Origin: Geomonas subterranea
GTDB taxonomy: Bacteria > Desulfobacterota > Desulfuromonadia > Geobacterales > Geobacteraceae
Direction of reading: 5' to 3'
NCBI RefSeq assembly: GCF_019063845.1
Contig: NZ_CP077683.1
Coordinates: 3,464,501-3,528,500 of the forward strand
DNA: 64,000 bases
A model generated the notes under the pieces. It made no database searches. It worked only from the letters and a program-made list of their open reading frames with translations, and was not told the DNA's origin. Both the position numbers and the translations under genes were made by a program. Below, piece after piece: positions 8,673-17,668 of this stretch (its first letter is position 1; each line of letters opens with the position of its first letter).

Positions 8673-11312
8673 ATGTCACACTGCCAGCACCAGACCATCC
8701 ACCAGAAAGACTACAAGGTTCCCGACTACCTCATAGACACGGTGGAGCTCGCTTTCGATCTCGACCCGGAAGACACGCGGGTCGTTTCCCGGCTTGCCGT
8801 CCGCAGCAACCATGACCGGGGCGAGGGTGTCCGCCCTCTGGTTCTGGACGGCGAGGAACTCACCCTGCTGTCACTCAAGCTGGACGGGGCCGAACTGGAA
8901 GAGGGGGCGTACCGGGTCGACGAAAATTCCCTGGTGCTTGCGGCCCCTCCCGGGGAGTTCCTCCTCGAAATCGAGACCCGGGTCCACCCGAAGAAAAACA
9001 GCGCCCTCTCCGGCCTGTACGCCTCGGGTCCGATGCTCTGCACGCAGTGCGAGGCCGAGGGGTTCAGGCGGATCACCTATTTCACCGACCGCCCCGACGT
9101 CATGGCCGTCTACACCGTGACCCTGCGGGGCGACAAGGCGGCCTGCCCCGTGCTTCTGGCCAACGGCAACCTGGTCGAAAAGGGAGACCTCCCTGACGGG
9201 CGCCACTTCGCGGTCTGGCACGATCCCTTCAAGAAGCCGAGTTACCTCTTCGCGGTGGTGGCCGGGGATCTGGTCCACATCGCCGACCGCTTCACCACCA
9301 TGAGCGGCCGGGAGGTGCGGCTCGAGATCTACGTCGAGGAGCGCAACCGCGACAAGTGCGAACACGCCCTCCGGTCCCTGATGAGCGCCATGCGCTGGGA
9401 CGAGGAGCAGTTCGGCCGCGAGTACGACCTGGACACCTACATGGTGGTGGCCGTGGACGACTTCAACATGGGGGCCATGGAAAACAAGGGGCTCAACGTC
9501 TTCAACTCGCGCTACGTACTGGCAAGCCCCGAAAGCGCCACCGACGACGACTACCAGGCCATCGAGGAGGTGATCGGCCACGAGTATTTCCACAACTGGA
9601 CCGGCAACAGGATTACCTGCCGTGACTGGTTCCAGCTCTCGCTGAAGGAAGGGCTCACCATCTTCCGCGACCAGGAGTTCTCCGCCGACATGCAGTCGCG
9701 CCCGGTCAAAAGGATCGCCGACGTGCGGAGCCTGCGCAGCGCGCAGTTCTCCGAGGACGCCGGCCCCCTGGCCCATCCGGTGCGCCCCGAATCCTACGTT
9801 GAGATCAACAACTTCTACAGCATGACCGTGTATCACAAGGGAGGCGAGGTGATCCGGATGCTGCAGACCCTTCTGGGGCGCGAGGCCTTCCGGGCAGGCA
9901 TGGACCTGTACTTCGAGCGCCACGACGGGCAGGCGGTGCGGGTGGACGAGTTCGTCCAGGCGATGGCGGACGCCGGCAAGCGCGACCTCTCCCAGTTCAT
10001 GCTCTGGTACGATCAGGCGGGGACCCCGGTTTTGACGGTCAGCGACGATTACCGCCCCGACGGGAGCTACACCCTGACCGTGACCCAGAGCTGCCCGCCG
10101 ACTCCGGGCCAGCCGGAGAAGAAGCCTTTCCACATCCCGCTCGCCATGGGGCTTTTGGACCGGGAAGGAAACGAGCTGCCGCTCAAGCTTTCGTGGGAGT
10201 CGGAACCGGCGGGGAAAACGCGGGTCCTCGAGCTGAGACGGGAGACGGAAACCTTCACCTTCGTCGGACTCAAGGATCGCCCCGTGCCGTCGCTTTTACG
10301 CAACTTCAGCGCCCCGGTGAAGCTGGTGTGCCCGTACAGCGACGATGACCTCACCCTGCTGATGACTAACGACAGCGATCCCTTCGTGCGCTGGGAGGCG
10401 GGACAGATCCAGGCGGTGAAGCTGATCATGGAGCTGATCGCCGACATCCGGGGGGGGCGGGAAGCGCAGGTGCCGGAGCGCTTCATCGAGTCCTTCAGAA
10501 GGCTCCTTTCCGACGACCGCCAGGACCGTGCCTTCCTGGCCGAGACGCTCGCCCTCCCCACCGAGAGCTACCTCGCCGAGCAGATGGCGGTGATCGACCC
10601 CGACGCGATTCACCAGGCGCGGGAGCTGGTGCGGGCCGCGGTAGGGCAGAGGCTCGGCGCGGAGCTCGCCGCCGTGCGGAAAGCCTGCGCCCCCAAGGCC
10701 CCCTACCGCCCCGACGACGGGCTCGCCGGCTGCCGCAGGCTCAAAAACCTCTCCCTTTCCTACCTGATGGCGGCGGGGGGGCAGGAAGCCATCGACGCCT
10801 GCATTGCCCAGTTCAAAAGCGCGGACAACATGACCGACAGCCTGGGAGCCCTCTCCCCGCTGGCCAACTGCGCCTGCCCCGAGCGCGAGGAGGCGTTCGC
10901 TTCCTTCTACCAGTGCTGGCGCGGCGACCGCGGCGTGATCGACAAGTGGTTCTCCCTGCAGGCCTCTTCGCGTCTGCCCGACACGATGGACCGGGTGCTG
11001 GCGCTTTTGGAGCACCCCGACTTCGACGTCCGCAACCCGAACCGGGTCCGCTCGCTGGTGGGTGCCTTCAGCCAGGGGAACCAGGTTCGTTTCCACGACG
11101 TGAGCGGCAGGGGATACCGCTTCCTTGGCGACCAGATCCTGCGTCTGAACGGGATCAACCCGCAGATCGCCGCCCGTATGCTCACCCCTTTCAGCCGCTG
11201 GCGCCGCTTCGACCCGGCACGCCAACAGCTCATGAAAAAGGAACTGGAGCGCATCCTGGCCGAGCCCGGCCTGGCGCGGGACGTCTACGAACTGGCGGCC
11301 AAGAGCCTGTAG
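8673..11312 (+). CDS. pepN: Aminopeptidase N (M1 family)
   Basis: Zinc metallo-exopeptidase of 879 residues, the usual length for the E. coli PepN type. It removes N-terminal residues from peptides in the cytoplasm. The exopeptidase motif GAMENKG and the zinc motif HEYFHNWTGNR (HExxH, with the distal glutamate in LKEGLTIFRDQEF) are intact. The C-terminal half is the helical DUF3458/ARM domain (LTLLMTNDSDPFVRWEAGQ). An AGAGGGA-like ribosome site precedes ATG 8673. It is monocistronic, between a divergent haem protein and convergent corA. Confidence 0.96.
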   Translation: MSHCQHQTIHQKDYKVPDYLIDTVELAFDLDPEDTRVVSRLAVRSNHDRGEGVRPLVLDGEELTLLSLKLDGAELEEGAYRVDENSLVLAAPPGEFLLEIETRVHPKKNSALSGLYASGPMLCTQCEAEGFRRITYFTDRPDVMAVYTVTLRGDKAACPVLLANGNLVEKGDLPDGRHFAVWHDPFKKPSYLFAVVAGDLVHIADRFTTMSGREVRLEIYVEERNRDKCEHALRSLMSAMRWDEEQFGREYDLDTYMVVAVDDFNMGAMENKGLNVFNSRYVLASPESATDDDYQAIEEVIGHEYFHNWTGNRITCRDWFQLSLKEGLTIFRDQEFSADMQSRPVKRIADVRSLRSAQFSEDAGPLAHPVRPESYVEINNFYSMTVYHKGGEVIRMLQTLLGREAFRAGMDLYFERHDGQAVRVDEFVQAMADAGKRDLSQFMLWYDQAGTPVLTVSDDYRPDGSYTLTVTQSCPPTPGQPEKKPFHIPLAMGLLDREGNELPLKLSWESEPAGKTRVLELRRETETFTFVGLKDRPVPSLLRNFSAPVKLVCPYSDDDLTLLMTNDSDPFVRWEAGQIQAVKLIMELIADIRGGREAQVPERFIESFRRLLSDDRQDRAFLAETLALPTESYLAEQMAVIDPDAIHQARELVRAAVGQRLGAELAAVRKACAPKAPYRPDDGLAGCRRLKNLSLSYLMAAGGQEAIDACIAQFKSADNMTDSLGALSPLANCACPEREEAFASFYQCWRGDRGVIDKWFSLQASSRLPDTMDRVLALLEHPDFDVRNPNRVRSLVGAFSQGNQVRFHDVSGRGYRFLGDQILRLNGINPQIAARMLTPFSRWRRFDPARQQLMKKELERILAEPGLARDVYELAAKSL

Positions 11313-11332
11313 CGGCTGATGCGCCGAGCGAC

Positions 11333-11372
11333 AAAAAAAGCGTCGTCCCTGGATGGGGCGACGCTTTTTTGT
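11333..11372. terminator. Bidirectional terminator between pepN and corA
   Basis: A stem of about 10 bp (GCGTCGTCCC / GGGGCGACGC) is flanked by an A-run on the left and a T-run on the right. It can therefore end transcription from both convergent genes. Confidence 0.88.
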
Positions 11373-11404
11373 CATTTCTGGGGAACGCGGGGCGGGAGGG
11401 AGAG

Positions 11405-12469
11405 CTACAGCCAGCGCTTGTTTTTGAAATAGACCAGCATCCCCCCGGCCAGCACGAGGCAGATGACGAACACGACCGGATAGCCATAGCTCCACTCCAG
11501 CTCGGGCATGTGCTTGAAGTTCATGCCGTACCACCCCACGACGAAGGAAAGGGGCATGAAGATGGTCGCGATGATGGTGAGGACCTTCATCACCTCGTTG
11601 AGACGGTTGGAGACGCTGGAAAGGTAGATGTCCAGCATGCCCGAGAGCATCTCGCGCAGGGTCTCCAGGGTGTCGAGCACCTGGACGGTGTGGTCGTAGA
11701 GGTCGCGCAGGTAGATGACCGTGGTGTCGCGGATCAACTGTGAATCGCGGCGCTGCAGGCTGCTCGCCACCTCGCGCAGCGGCCAGAACGCCTTGTGCAG
11801 GAAGAGCATCTGACGCTTGAGCCGGTAGATAGTCTGGACGGTCGCCGTGGTGGGGTTGTCGATCAGTTCGTCCTCGACGTCCTCGATCCGGTCCGCGAGC
11901 TTCTCGAGGATCAGGAAGTAGTGGTCCACGATCACGTCCAAAAGGGCGTGCAGCAGGAAGTCCGGCCCCATCGCCCGCAGCCGCGCCTTCTCGTTGACCA
12001 GCCGGGCGCGCACCTGTTCGAACACATCCCCTTCGAGCCCCTCCTGGAACGAGATGAGGTAATTCTGTCCCAGCACCAGGCTCACCTGCTCGCTCTTGAT
12101 CTCCCCCGTCCCGTCATCGACCCCCAGCATCTTGAGCACCACGTAGAGGTATTCCCCGTAGTCGGCCGCCTTGGGGCGCTGGTCCGTGGCCAGTATGTCC
12201 TCGAGGACCAGCGGGTGGATCCCGTAGCAGCTTCCGAAATGTCGCAGTACCTCGACGTCCGAGAGCCCCTCCACGTTGATCCAGGTGACCCCGGGGATAC
12301 CTTTTTTGATCAGGCACTCGTCCAGCGCGGTGACCGGGCGCTTTTCCAGGCGGGTCTCGTCGTACTGCACCAGATCGACCCTGGTCGCGCCCCCCTTGTC
12401 ACGCCCCATGTGGATCAACGTGCCGGGGGCAAGCCCTGCCTTTTTAGAGCGGTGCTTTATCGATGTCAT
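11405..12469 (-). CDS. corA: Magnesium/cobalt transporter CorA
   Basis: Homopentameric divalent-cation channel of the inner membrane. It has 354 residues: a large soluble N-terminal funnel, a long coiled helix (about 200-290) and two C-terminal TM helices. The signature YGMNF (GMN selectivity motif) sits at the end of TM1, followed by the short loop KHMPELEW and TM2 near the C terminus (YPVVFVICLVLAGGMLVYF), then a basic tail (KNKRWL). Convergent with pepN across a shared terminator. Confidence 0.95.
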   Translation of the reverse strand: MTSIKHRSKKAGLAPGTLIHMGRDKGGATRVDLVQYDETRLEKRPVTALDECLIKKGIPGVTWINVEGLSDVEVLRHFGSCYGIHPLVLEDILATDQRPKAADYGEYLYVVLKMLGVDDGTGEIKSEQVSLVLGQNYLISFQEGLEGDVFEQVRARLVNEKARLRAMGPDFLLHALLDVIVDHYFLILEKLADRIEDVEDELIDNPTTATVQTIYRLKRQMLFLHKAFWPLREVASSLQRRDSQLIRDTTVIYLRDLYDHTVQVLDTLETLREMLSGMLDIYLSSVSNRLNEVMKVLTIIATIFMPLSFVVGWYGMNFKHMPELEWSYGYPVVFVICLVLAGGMLVYFKNKRWL

Positions 12470-12539
12470 GACACTCCTGAAACGGCAGAAGCCGTTCTAC
12501 GTTCTACGTTCAAAGTCAAAGTTTGCAGCGAGGCCAGTC

Positions 12540-12593
12540 CCATCCCTCTCCCTCTGGGAGAGGGTGCCCGTAGGGCGGGTGAGGGAGGGGGGA
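12540..12593. repeat. Dispersed palindromic repeat (family A copy)
   Basis: Contains CCCTCTCCCTCTGGGAGAGGG and GCCCGTAGGGCGGGTGAGGG in the opposite orientation to the right arm of the 4.8-kb copy. A short TTCTACGTTCTACGTT direct repeat lies just upstream (12493-12510) and recurs near 15041-15054. Confidence 0.75.
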
Positions 12594-12655
12594 CAAGCGT
12601 CACCTGCCGGATTAGCTGCGCCCTCACCCGGAGCTCATCCTGGATCAGAGAAGAC

Positions 12656-13126
12656 TTAAGGGTGGAGGCCGGCCAGCGTCATGATCCGGTCCCACTCTTC
12701 CTTGCGCACCGGCTGCACCGACAGGCGGCTGCGGTTCAGTAGCGCCATCTCCGAGAGTTCGGGGATAGTCTTCAGTTCAGAAAGGGTAACGGGCCGCGGC
12801 AACTCACGCACGAACCGCACATCCACCATGTACCAGGTTGGCTTCTCCGGCGTGCTCTTGGGATCGAAGTACTTGCTGTTCGGGTCGAAGGAGGTGAAGT
12901 CGGGGTAGCCCCCCCTGACCACCTCCGCGATCCCCACCACCCCGGGCTCCGTGACGTTACTGTGATAGAAGAGCACCCGGTCGCCGACCTGGATCTGGTC
13001 ACGCAGGAAGTTACGCGCCTGGAAGTTCCGGACGCCGTCCCAGTGCTCCGTGGCACCGGGACGGTTCTTGAGGTCATCGAGGGAGAAGCTGGTGGGTTCG
13101 CTCTTGAAGAGCCAGTAGTTGGGCAT
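12656..13126 (-). CDS. EVE domain-containing protein
   Basis: A compact protein of 156 residues that is entirely one EVE (PUA-like) domain: MPNYWLFKSEP, GVRNFQARNFLR, GDRVLFYHSN and GVVGIAEVV are typical. EVE domains bind modified bases in DNA or RNA; the cellular role of stand-alone bacterial versions is not settled. The start is ATG 13126 because AAGGAAAG lies just upstream; the longer frame to 13240 only reads through a palindromic repeat. Next to polX but separated by repeats. Confidence 0.88.
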   Translation of the reverse strand: MPNYWLFKSEPTSFSLDDLKNRPGATEHWDGVRNFQARNFLRDQIQVGDRVLFYHSNVTEPGVVGIAEVVRGGYPDFTSFDPNSKYFDPKSTPEKPTWYMVDVRFVRELPRPVTLSELKTIPELSEMALLNRSRLSVQPVRKEEWDRIMTLAGLHP

Positions 13127-13179
13127 GTTGCTTTCCTTTCTCATCGTCTCTAGGTGGCGAGGGGGGGGAGGGGACTGCC

Positions 13180-13285
13180 TGTAGGGGCGAATAATCATTC
13201 GCCCAGCCCGGCGTGCCCCTCCTCTAATGCCCGCAACCACGCAACGGGCGGCAGCATCGGGCGAATAATTATTCGCCCCTACGGG
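13180..13285. repeat. MITE-like inverted pair of GGGCGAATAATTATTCGCCC palindromes (family B)
   Basis: Two near-perfect palindromes, 13182-13204 (one base changed) and 13258-13283, lie in inverted orientation with the CTAC/GTAG ends outward around about 50 bp of GC-rich DNA. The same palindrome occurs twice near 27.85-27.95 kb. The right copy overlaps the 3' end of polX. Confidence 0.8.
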
Positions 13286-15009
13286 TGTCCGTGTTTCTTG
13301 CGTTTCAACAGTTTCAACAGCTCATCCGCCGTAAGCGTATTGAGCACGTCCTCCCGCTCCAGCCATCCACGCTGGGCGACCGCGATGCCCCAGGGGAGGG
13401 TATCGAACTGGAGCTTCGCGTGGGTGTCCGTGTTGATCGCGATCTTCACCCCCAGCTCCTTGGCGCGGCGCACGTAGCGGTCCTCCAGGTCGAGACGCAG
13501 CGGGTAGGAGTTGATCTCCAGCGCCGTCCCGGTTTCCCTGGCAACCTGGAGCACCTCCTCCATGTCCAGCTGGTACCCCTCCCGCTCTCCGATGATGCGT
13601 CCGGTGGGATGCGCGATGATGTGCACGTAGGGGTTCCTCATGGCGGCCACGATGCGCGCGGTCATGACTTCCCTGGAGTTGTTGAAACCGGAGTGGATGG
13701 ATGCTACCACCACGTCGAGTTCCTTGAGCACCTCGTCCGGGAAATCCAGCGTCCCGTCGCCGTGGATGTCCATCTCGGTGCCGTGCAGCAACCGGAACCC
13801 CTTCAGATCGCGGTTCAACTCACGGATCTCCTCCTGCTGCTCGCGGAGCCGCTCCACGGTCAGGCCGCGGGCCACCCCGAGCCCCTGGGAATGATCAGTC
13901 ACCGCGATGTACGAAAGCCCCCGCAGCCGGGCCGCCTCCGCCAGCTCCGCGATGGCATGGGCGCCGTCGCTCCAGCGGGAATGGACGTGCAGGTCACCGG
14001 TTATCTGCTCCCTGGTGATCAGCTGCGGCAGTTTCCCGGCCTGCGCCGCCTCGATCTCGCCGCGGTCTTCACGCAGCACCGGCGGCACGAAGGGAAGCTC
14101 CAGCAGACGATAGACGTCCTCCTCGTTCTCCCCTCCCAGGCGCACGTTGTCCTCCTCGCGGAAGATACCGTACTCGTTGATCTTCAGTCCCCGTTTCTGC
14201 GCCATCTCCCGCAACCGGACGTTGTGGGCCTGGCTTCCGGTCAGGTAGGCGAGCGCGGCGCCGTAGGAGAGAGGCTCCACCACGCGCAGATCGACCTGCA
14301 CCCCTTCCCGGATGGTCACGCTGGCCCTGGTCGGGCCGCGCATGATGACGTCGTGCACCTGGGCCAGGTTCAGGAAGGCCTCCATGACGCCCGCCGGATC
14401 GGGAGAGGTCGCCACGATGTCGATGTCCTTGATGCTGTCGCGCCGGCGCCTGATGCTCCCCGCCACCTCGATCCGCTCCAGCGGCGCCTGCTGCTTGAGC
14501 GCCGCCACCAGCTCTTCCGCTGCCGGGAGCATACGTCCCAGCGGTTGCCGCTCCCGGCCCCGCTTGACCGCCTGGATTCCCTTGAGGATGTTCTCCTCGG
14601 TCTTTTCCTTGATCCCCTTGATGCCGATCAGCCGGTGTTCCTGTGCCGCCCGCTCCAGCTCCTCGAGGCTGCTGATGCGCAACGCCTCGTATATCGCCTT
14701 CGCGGTCTTCGGCCCCAGGTCGGGCACGGCCAGCATGGTGAAGACGCCGGCCGGAACCTCCTTTTTCAGCTCCTCGAAGTGCGCCGTGGTTCCGGTTTGC
14801 AGATATTCCTCGATACGTGCGGCCAAGTCCGCACCCACCCCCGGAATCTCCAGGAGCTCCTTGTGCGACATCTGGGCCAGATCACGGTTCAGCCCGTCCA
14901 GGTTGAGCGCCGCCCGGCGGTAGGCCCTGATCTTGAAGATGTTGTCCTGCCGGATCTCCATGATGTTCGCGATCTCTTCGAACATCCGGGCTATCTCTCG
15001 GTTCTTCAT
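13279..15009 (-). CDS. polX: Bacterial family-X DNA polymerase / PHP phosphoesterase PolX
   Basis: Repair polymerase with 3'-5' exonuclease activity, about 576 residues, the usual PolX length. The N-terminal 8-kDa and helix-hairpin-helix region (LEIPGVGADLAARI, VPDLGPKTAKAIYEAL) is followed by the nucleotidyltransferase palm (AGSIRRRRDSIKDIDIV, with the paired catalytic Asp). The C-terminal PHP domain (HVHSRWSDG, AVTDHSQG, HGTEMDIHGDG, IHSGF, NTDTHAK) carries the metal-binding His/Asp set. The start is ATG 15009 with GGGGG six bases upstream; a GTG at 15024 is possible. The last codons overlap a palindromic repeat. Likely acts in base-excision or gap repair. Confidence 0.93.
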   Translation of the reverse strand: MKNREIARMFEEIANIMEIRQDNIFKIRAYRRAALNLDGLNRDLAQMSHKELLEIPGVGADLAARIEEYLQTGTTAHFEELKKEVPAGVFTMLAVPDLGPKTAKAIYEALRISSLEELERAAQEHRLIGIKGIKEKTEENILKGIQAVKRGRERQPLGRMLPAAEELVAALKQQAPLERIEVAGSIRRRRDSIKDIDIVATSPDPAGVMEAFLNLAQVHDVIMRGPTRASVTIREGVQVDLRVVEPLSYGAALAYLTGSQAHNVRLREMAQKRGLKINEYGIFREEDNVRLGGENEEDVYRLLELPFVPPVLREDRGEIEAAQAGKLPQLITREQITGDLHVHSRWSDGAHAIAELAEAARLRGLSYIAVTDHSQGLGVARGLTVERLREQQEEIRELNRDLKGFRLLHGTEMDIHGDGTLDFPDEVLKELDVVVASIHSGFNNSREVMTARIVAAMRNPYVHIIAHPTGRIIGEREGYQLDMEEVLQVARETGTALEINSYPLRLDLEDRYVRRAKELGVKIAINTDTHAKLQFDTLPWGIAVAQRGWLEREDVLNTLTADELLKLLKRKKHGHP

Positions 15010-15076
15010 AGAATCCCCCGGCACCCACCGAGTTCTATGCTCTACGTTCTACGTTAAAACCCGTGCCGATCCTTGG

Positions 15077-15116
15077 TAAAAGTCCCCCTTTGGCAAAGGG
15101 GGATTTAGGGGAATTT
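15077..15116. repeat. Short hairpin repeat (CCCCCTTTGGCAAAGGGGG)
   Basis: A perfect 8-bp stem, CCCCCTTT-GGC-AAAGGGGG with flexible flanks, sits between the convergent-spaced 5' end of polX and the 3' end of msrA. It resembles short intergenic hairpin repeats and could also help end msrA transcription. Confidence 0.55.
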
Positions 15117-15120
15117 GCCC

Positions 15121-15726
15121 TCACTTCCCGGCCTGGTCCCCCCAGAGTTCCTTGAGCCGGTGATCACGGCCGCAGCTCAAGCGGTAGTAAGAATACCGCA
15201 GAGGATTCTTCTTGTAGTAATGCTGGTGATATTCTTCGGCCGGGTAGAACTCGGTCGCCGCAACGATCTCGGTCTGGATGGGCGCCTTCAACTGCCTGCT
15301 CTTCTCCAGTGCCTGTTTGGACTGCAGGGCCAGGCGTTTCTGCTCCTCGTTGTGATAGAAAATGGCGCTCCGGTACTGGTGCCCGACGTCGCAGAACTGG
15401 CGATCTTTCACGGTCGGGTCGATGTTGTGCCAGTAATGGCTGAGCAGCTTGTCATAGCTGATCTTCGCCGGATCGTAGAGCACCTGCACCGATTCCGCGT
15501 GGCCGGTGCCCCCTGCGGATACCTCTTCGTAGGTCGGGTTCTTCACCTGGCCGCCGGTATAGCCGGACGTCACCGAGACCACCCCCGGCAACTCGTCGAA
15601 GGGATGCTCCATGCACCAGAAGCAGCCGCCGGCAAAAGTGGCCTTCTGCAACTGCGCAGCCGACGAGGAACCTGCCAACGCCAGGATGAGCAGAATGGCG
15701 CTCGCCAACAATATCGGACCTCTCAT
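15121..15726 (-). CDS. msrA: Peptide-methionine (S)-S-oxide reductase MsrA, exported
   Basis: Reduces the S-epimer of methionine sulfoxide in proteins. An N-terminal hydrophobic signal segment (about residues 2-24) points to the periplasm. The catalytic motif GGCFWCME has nucleophile Cys35. GYTGGQVKNPTYEEVSAGGTGHAESVQV and the EEYHQHYYKKNP tail are typical of the family. Together with the downstream-facing, equally exported msrB (164 bases away, same strand) it would form a periplasmic methionine-sulfoxide repair pair. Confidence 0.94.
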   Translation of the reverse strand: MRGPILLASAILLILALAGSSSAAQLQKATFAGGCFWCMEHPFDELPGVVSVTSGYTGGQVKNPTYEEVSAGGTGHAESVQVLYDPAKISYDKLLSHYWHNIDPTVKDRQFCDVGHQYRSAIFYHNEEQKRLALQSKQALEKSRQLKAPIQTEIVAATEFYPAEEYHQHYYKKNPLRYSYYRLSCGRDHRLKELWGDQAGK

Positions 15727-15890
15727 GTCAATGCCTCCCCCAAAACCACACCTGCCTCAGCGCAAAGACGGGGAGGCACGGCCCAAGACAAGCAGTCGAA
15801 GAGTCTTTGGCAGCTTCCTTTGCACCTCCGCGGCTTGGCGCCTTTGCGTTAGAGCCTTCGGTTTCTCTCTCAGTTTCCCCATTTGCTATC

Positions 15891-16406
15891 TTACTTGGTG
15901 GCCACGAACTGTAGGGCCGCGGAGTTCATGCAGTAGCGCAGCCCCGTCGGTTTGGGACCGTCGTTGAATACGTGTCCCAAATGCCCACCGCAGCGACGGC
16001 ACAGCACCTCGGTCCGCGTGCTGAAGAAACTGCGGTCGGTTTCGGTCTTCACGTTTTCCTTCACTATCGGCTGGGTGAAGCTGGGCCAACCGGTGCCCGA
16101 CTCAAACTTGTCCTCTGACTTGAACAGGTCCAGCCCGCACCCGGCGCAGCGGTAGATGCCGTGATCGTGGGTCGCAGCGTACTTGCCGGTAAAGGCCCGC
16201 TCGGTCCCCTTTTCCCGAAGGATATGGTACTGCTCCGGGGTGAGTATCTTCTTCCACTCCGCGTTCGTCTTCACTACCTCGTCGGACATGATATAGCTCC
16301 CCTTTTCCGCCGAATACACCTTGATACGGGAAGCGGCGTCAGCTTCGATACCAATGGCCGCCGCTACAAAGCATAATAGACCGAGGATGAATTTCGCATT
16401 CCTCAT
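15891..16406 (-). CDS. msrB: Peptide-methionine (R)-S-oxide reductase MsrB, exported
   Basis: Reduces the R-epimer of methionine sulfoxide; 171 residues. A signal peptide covers about the first 24 residues ([19 protein letters not shown]). The MsrB fold carries two zinc CxxC pairs (CAGCG, CRRCGGH) and catalytic Cys in [11 protein letters not shown], with [10 protein letters not shown]. It stands upstream of msrA in the same orientation. The 164-base gap holds a GCCTTTGCGTTAG-type intergenic repeat, so co-transcription is plausible but not proven. Confidence 0.94.
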   Translation of the reverse strand: MRNAKFILGLLCFVAAAIGIEADAASRIKVYSAEKGSYIMSDEVVKTNAEWKKILTPEQYHILREKGTERAFTGKYAATHDHGIYRCAGCGLDLFKSEDKFESGTGWPSFTQPIVKENVKTETDRSFFSTRTEVLCRRCGGHLGHVFNDGPKPTGLRYCMNSAALQFVATK

Positions 16407-16606
16407 GACGTTATCTCCTGCAGGTTATTGAAACATCTCCTCTTGCACAGCCCTTAGGATAACACAGGGGGCGGAATATTGCATGACGGGCTCCTACTGA
16501 AGAAAGCGGTGGAAGTGCCGAAAAGTTATCATCCCCTTTTTGGCTTGAATGGGGGCGACTTATCCTTAATAATAGTTGACGTTGCGAGCAACACTTCGGA
16601 GGGTAC

Positions 16607-17104
16607 ATGAAGGCACTTATTGCAGTCCTGATGTTTTTTATGAGTGCGACGGCCGTTTCCGCCGAGTTCTACACCTGGAAGGATGGCAGCGGGACCAGGT
16701 TCTACACCAACAGCCTGAACGAGATTCCCGCCCGGTACCTGAAAAAGGCCCGGGTCCTCGATGTGGCGACCGGCAAGCTGGGAGGATTGGCAACGGCACA
16801 GCCGGCCACTCCTGCGGCATCGGCCGCGCCAGCGCGAGGCGCCGCTCCCGCGCCGGCCACTCAACCGCTACTGGTGCAACAAGCCCCGGGTCAGCCGGGA
16901 GAAACGGCGCCGGCAGAACCGGCACAGCCGGGTCCGGCCGGCGTGGCGGGCGCTGCAGGTGCTCCCGTAACCGCCCCCCCCCCGACCGCGCCAGTCGTTG
17001 CACCCGCTCCCACCGCACAAAACCCGACCCGCCCCGCAGGGAGAATGTCCCGCAGGGAACTGAGGGCACTAGGGAGGCGCAGCAACAATACCGGCGAGGA
17101 GTAA
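16607..17104 (+). CDS. DUF4124-type exported protein with Ala/Pro-rich tail
   Basis: 165 residues. A signal peptide (MKALIAVLMFFMSATAVSA) is followed by a short DUF4124-like module (EFYTWKDGSGTRFYTNSLNEIP, ending about residue 45). Next comes a low-complexity Ala/Pro/Gly/Gln region (about 60-140) and a basic end. DUF4124 modules occur in periplasmic or envelope proteins of unknown function. GGAGGG precedes the ATG. The next gene starts 20 bases downstream, so the two probably form an operon. No function is assigned. Confidence 0.8.
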   Translation: MKALIAVLMFFMSATAVSAEFYTWKDGSGTRFYTNSLNEIPARYLKKARVLDVATGKLGGLATAQPATPAASAAPARGAAPAPATQPLLVQQAPGQPGETAPAEPAQPGPAGVAGAAGAPVTAPPPTAPVVAPAPTAQNPTRPAGRMSRRELRALGRRSNNTGEE

Positions 17105-17124
17105 GCCGCCGGCAAGGAGCCCTG

Positions 17125-17445
17125 ATGAAAACAGCAACCGTGATGTTCCTTCTGCTGTCACTGGCCGGCACAGCCGGCGCGGACGACCTCGTTTGCCGGG
17201 GAAACATCGTCAGCACCCAGGGTGAAGGGATCGTGGCGCGCAAGCACCGCTTCGAGGTCGCCGACGTCACCGGGAGCGACATACAGGACGTCCTGGAAAA
17301 GTGCAGGAGGATCGCACTGGAGCGACAGGCACGGGCGGCCCGGAAGAATCCCGGCGGCAACTTCACGTCTGTCTCCGAGGTGGAGTTGCGGTGCGCCAAA
17401 GGGACCGAACGGATCGAGGTGCGCCGCAGACTGCAGACCAGGTAG
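17125..17445 (+). CDS. Small exported protein of unknown function
   Basis: 106 residues with a cleavable signal peptide (MKTATVMFLLLSLAGTAGA). The mature part has two cysteines (DDLVCRGN and LEKCRR) plus a third in ELRCAKG, and mixed charged sequence. AAGGAG at 17114-17119 fixes ATG 17125 inside a longer open frame. It follows the DUF4124 gene closely and ends before a strong terminator. I do not recognise the family; a DUF2845-like periplasmic role is only a guess from its size and cysteines. Confidence 0.75.
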   Translation: MKTATVMFLLLSLAGTAGADDLVCRGNIVSTQGEGIVARKHRFEVADVTGSDIQDVLEKCRRIALERQARAARKNPGGNFTSVSEVELRCAKGTERIEVRRRLQTR

Positions 17446-17472
17446 CGGCAACGCGAAAGGAGAACCATCACA

Positions 17473-17501
17473 AGAGAAGCCCCCCGGGCTTCTCTTTTTT
17501 T
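17473..17501 (+). terminator. Rho-independent terminator
   Basis: A 10-bp stem (AGAGAAGCCC / GGGCTTCTCT) with a three-base loop is followed by seven T residues. It ends the two-gene unit of small exported proteins. Confidence 0.92.
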
Positions 17502-17668
17502 AATTGTGATACTATTTAGTCTTAATTTGAATTTCCACCCACGTTGTGCCGATAAGAATGCGGGGTGCGTTTCCCGCCGCTCCGCCAGATCCCCACGATA
17601 TAGACGACTTACCTTCTGATAGCACGCTGCACCAGGCAAAATCCAAAGCTGCACCATAGGAGAACAGG

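Noticed and set aside
13285..15057. A 590-codon open frame on the plus strand antisense to polX
   Set aside because: High GC leaves the antisense strand open; polX has full motif support and the antisense protein has no recognisable domain.
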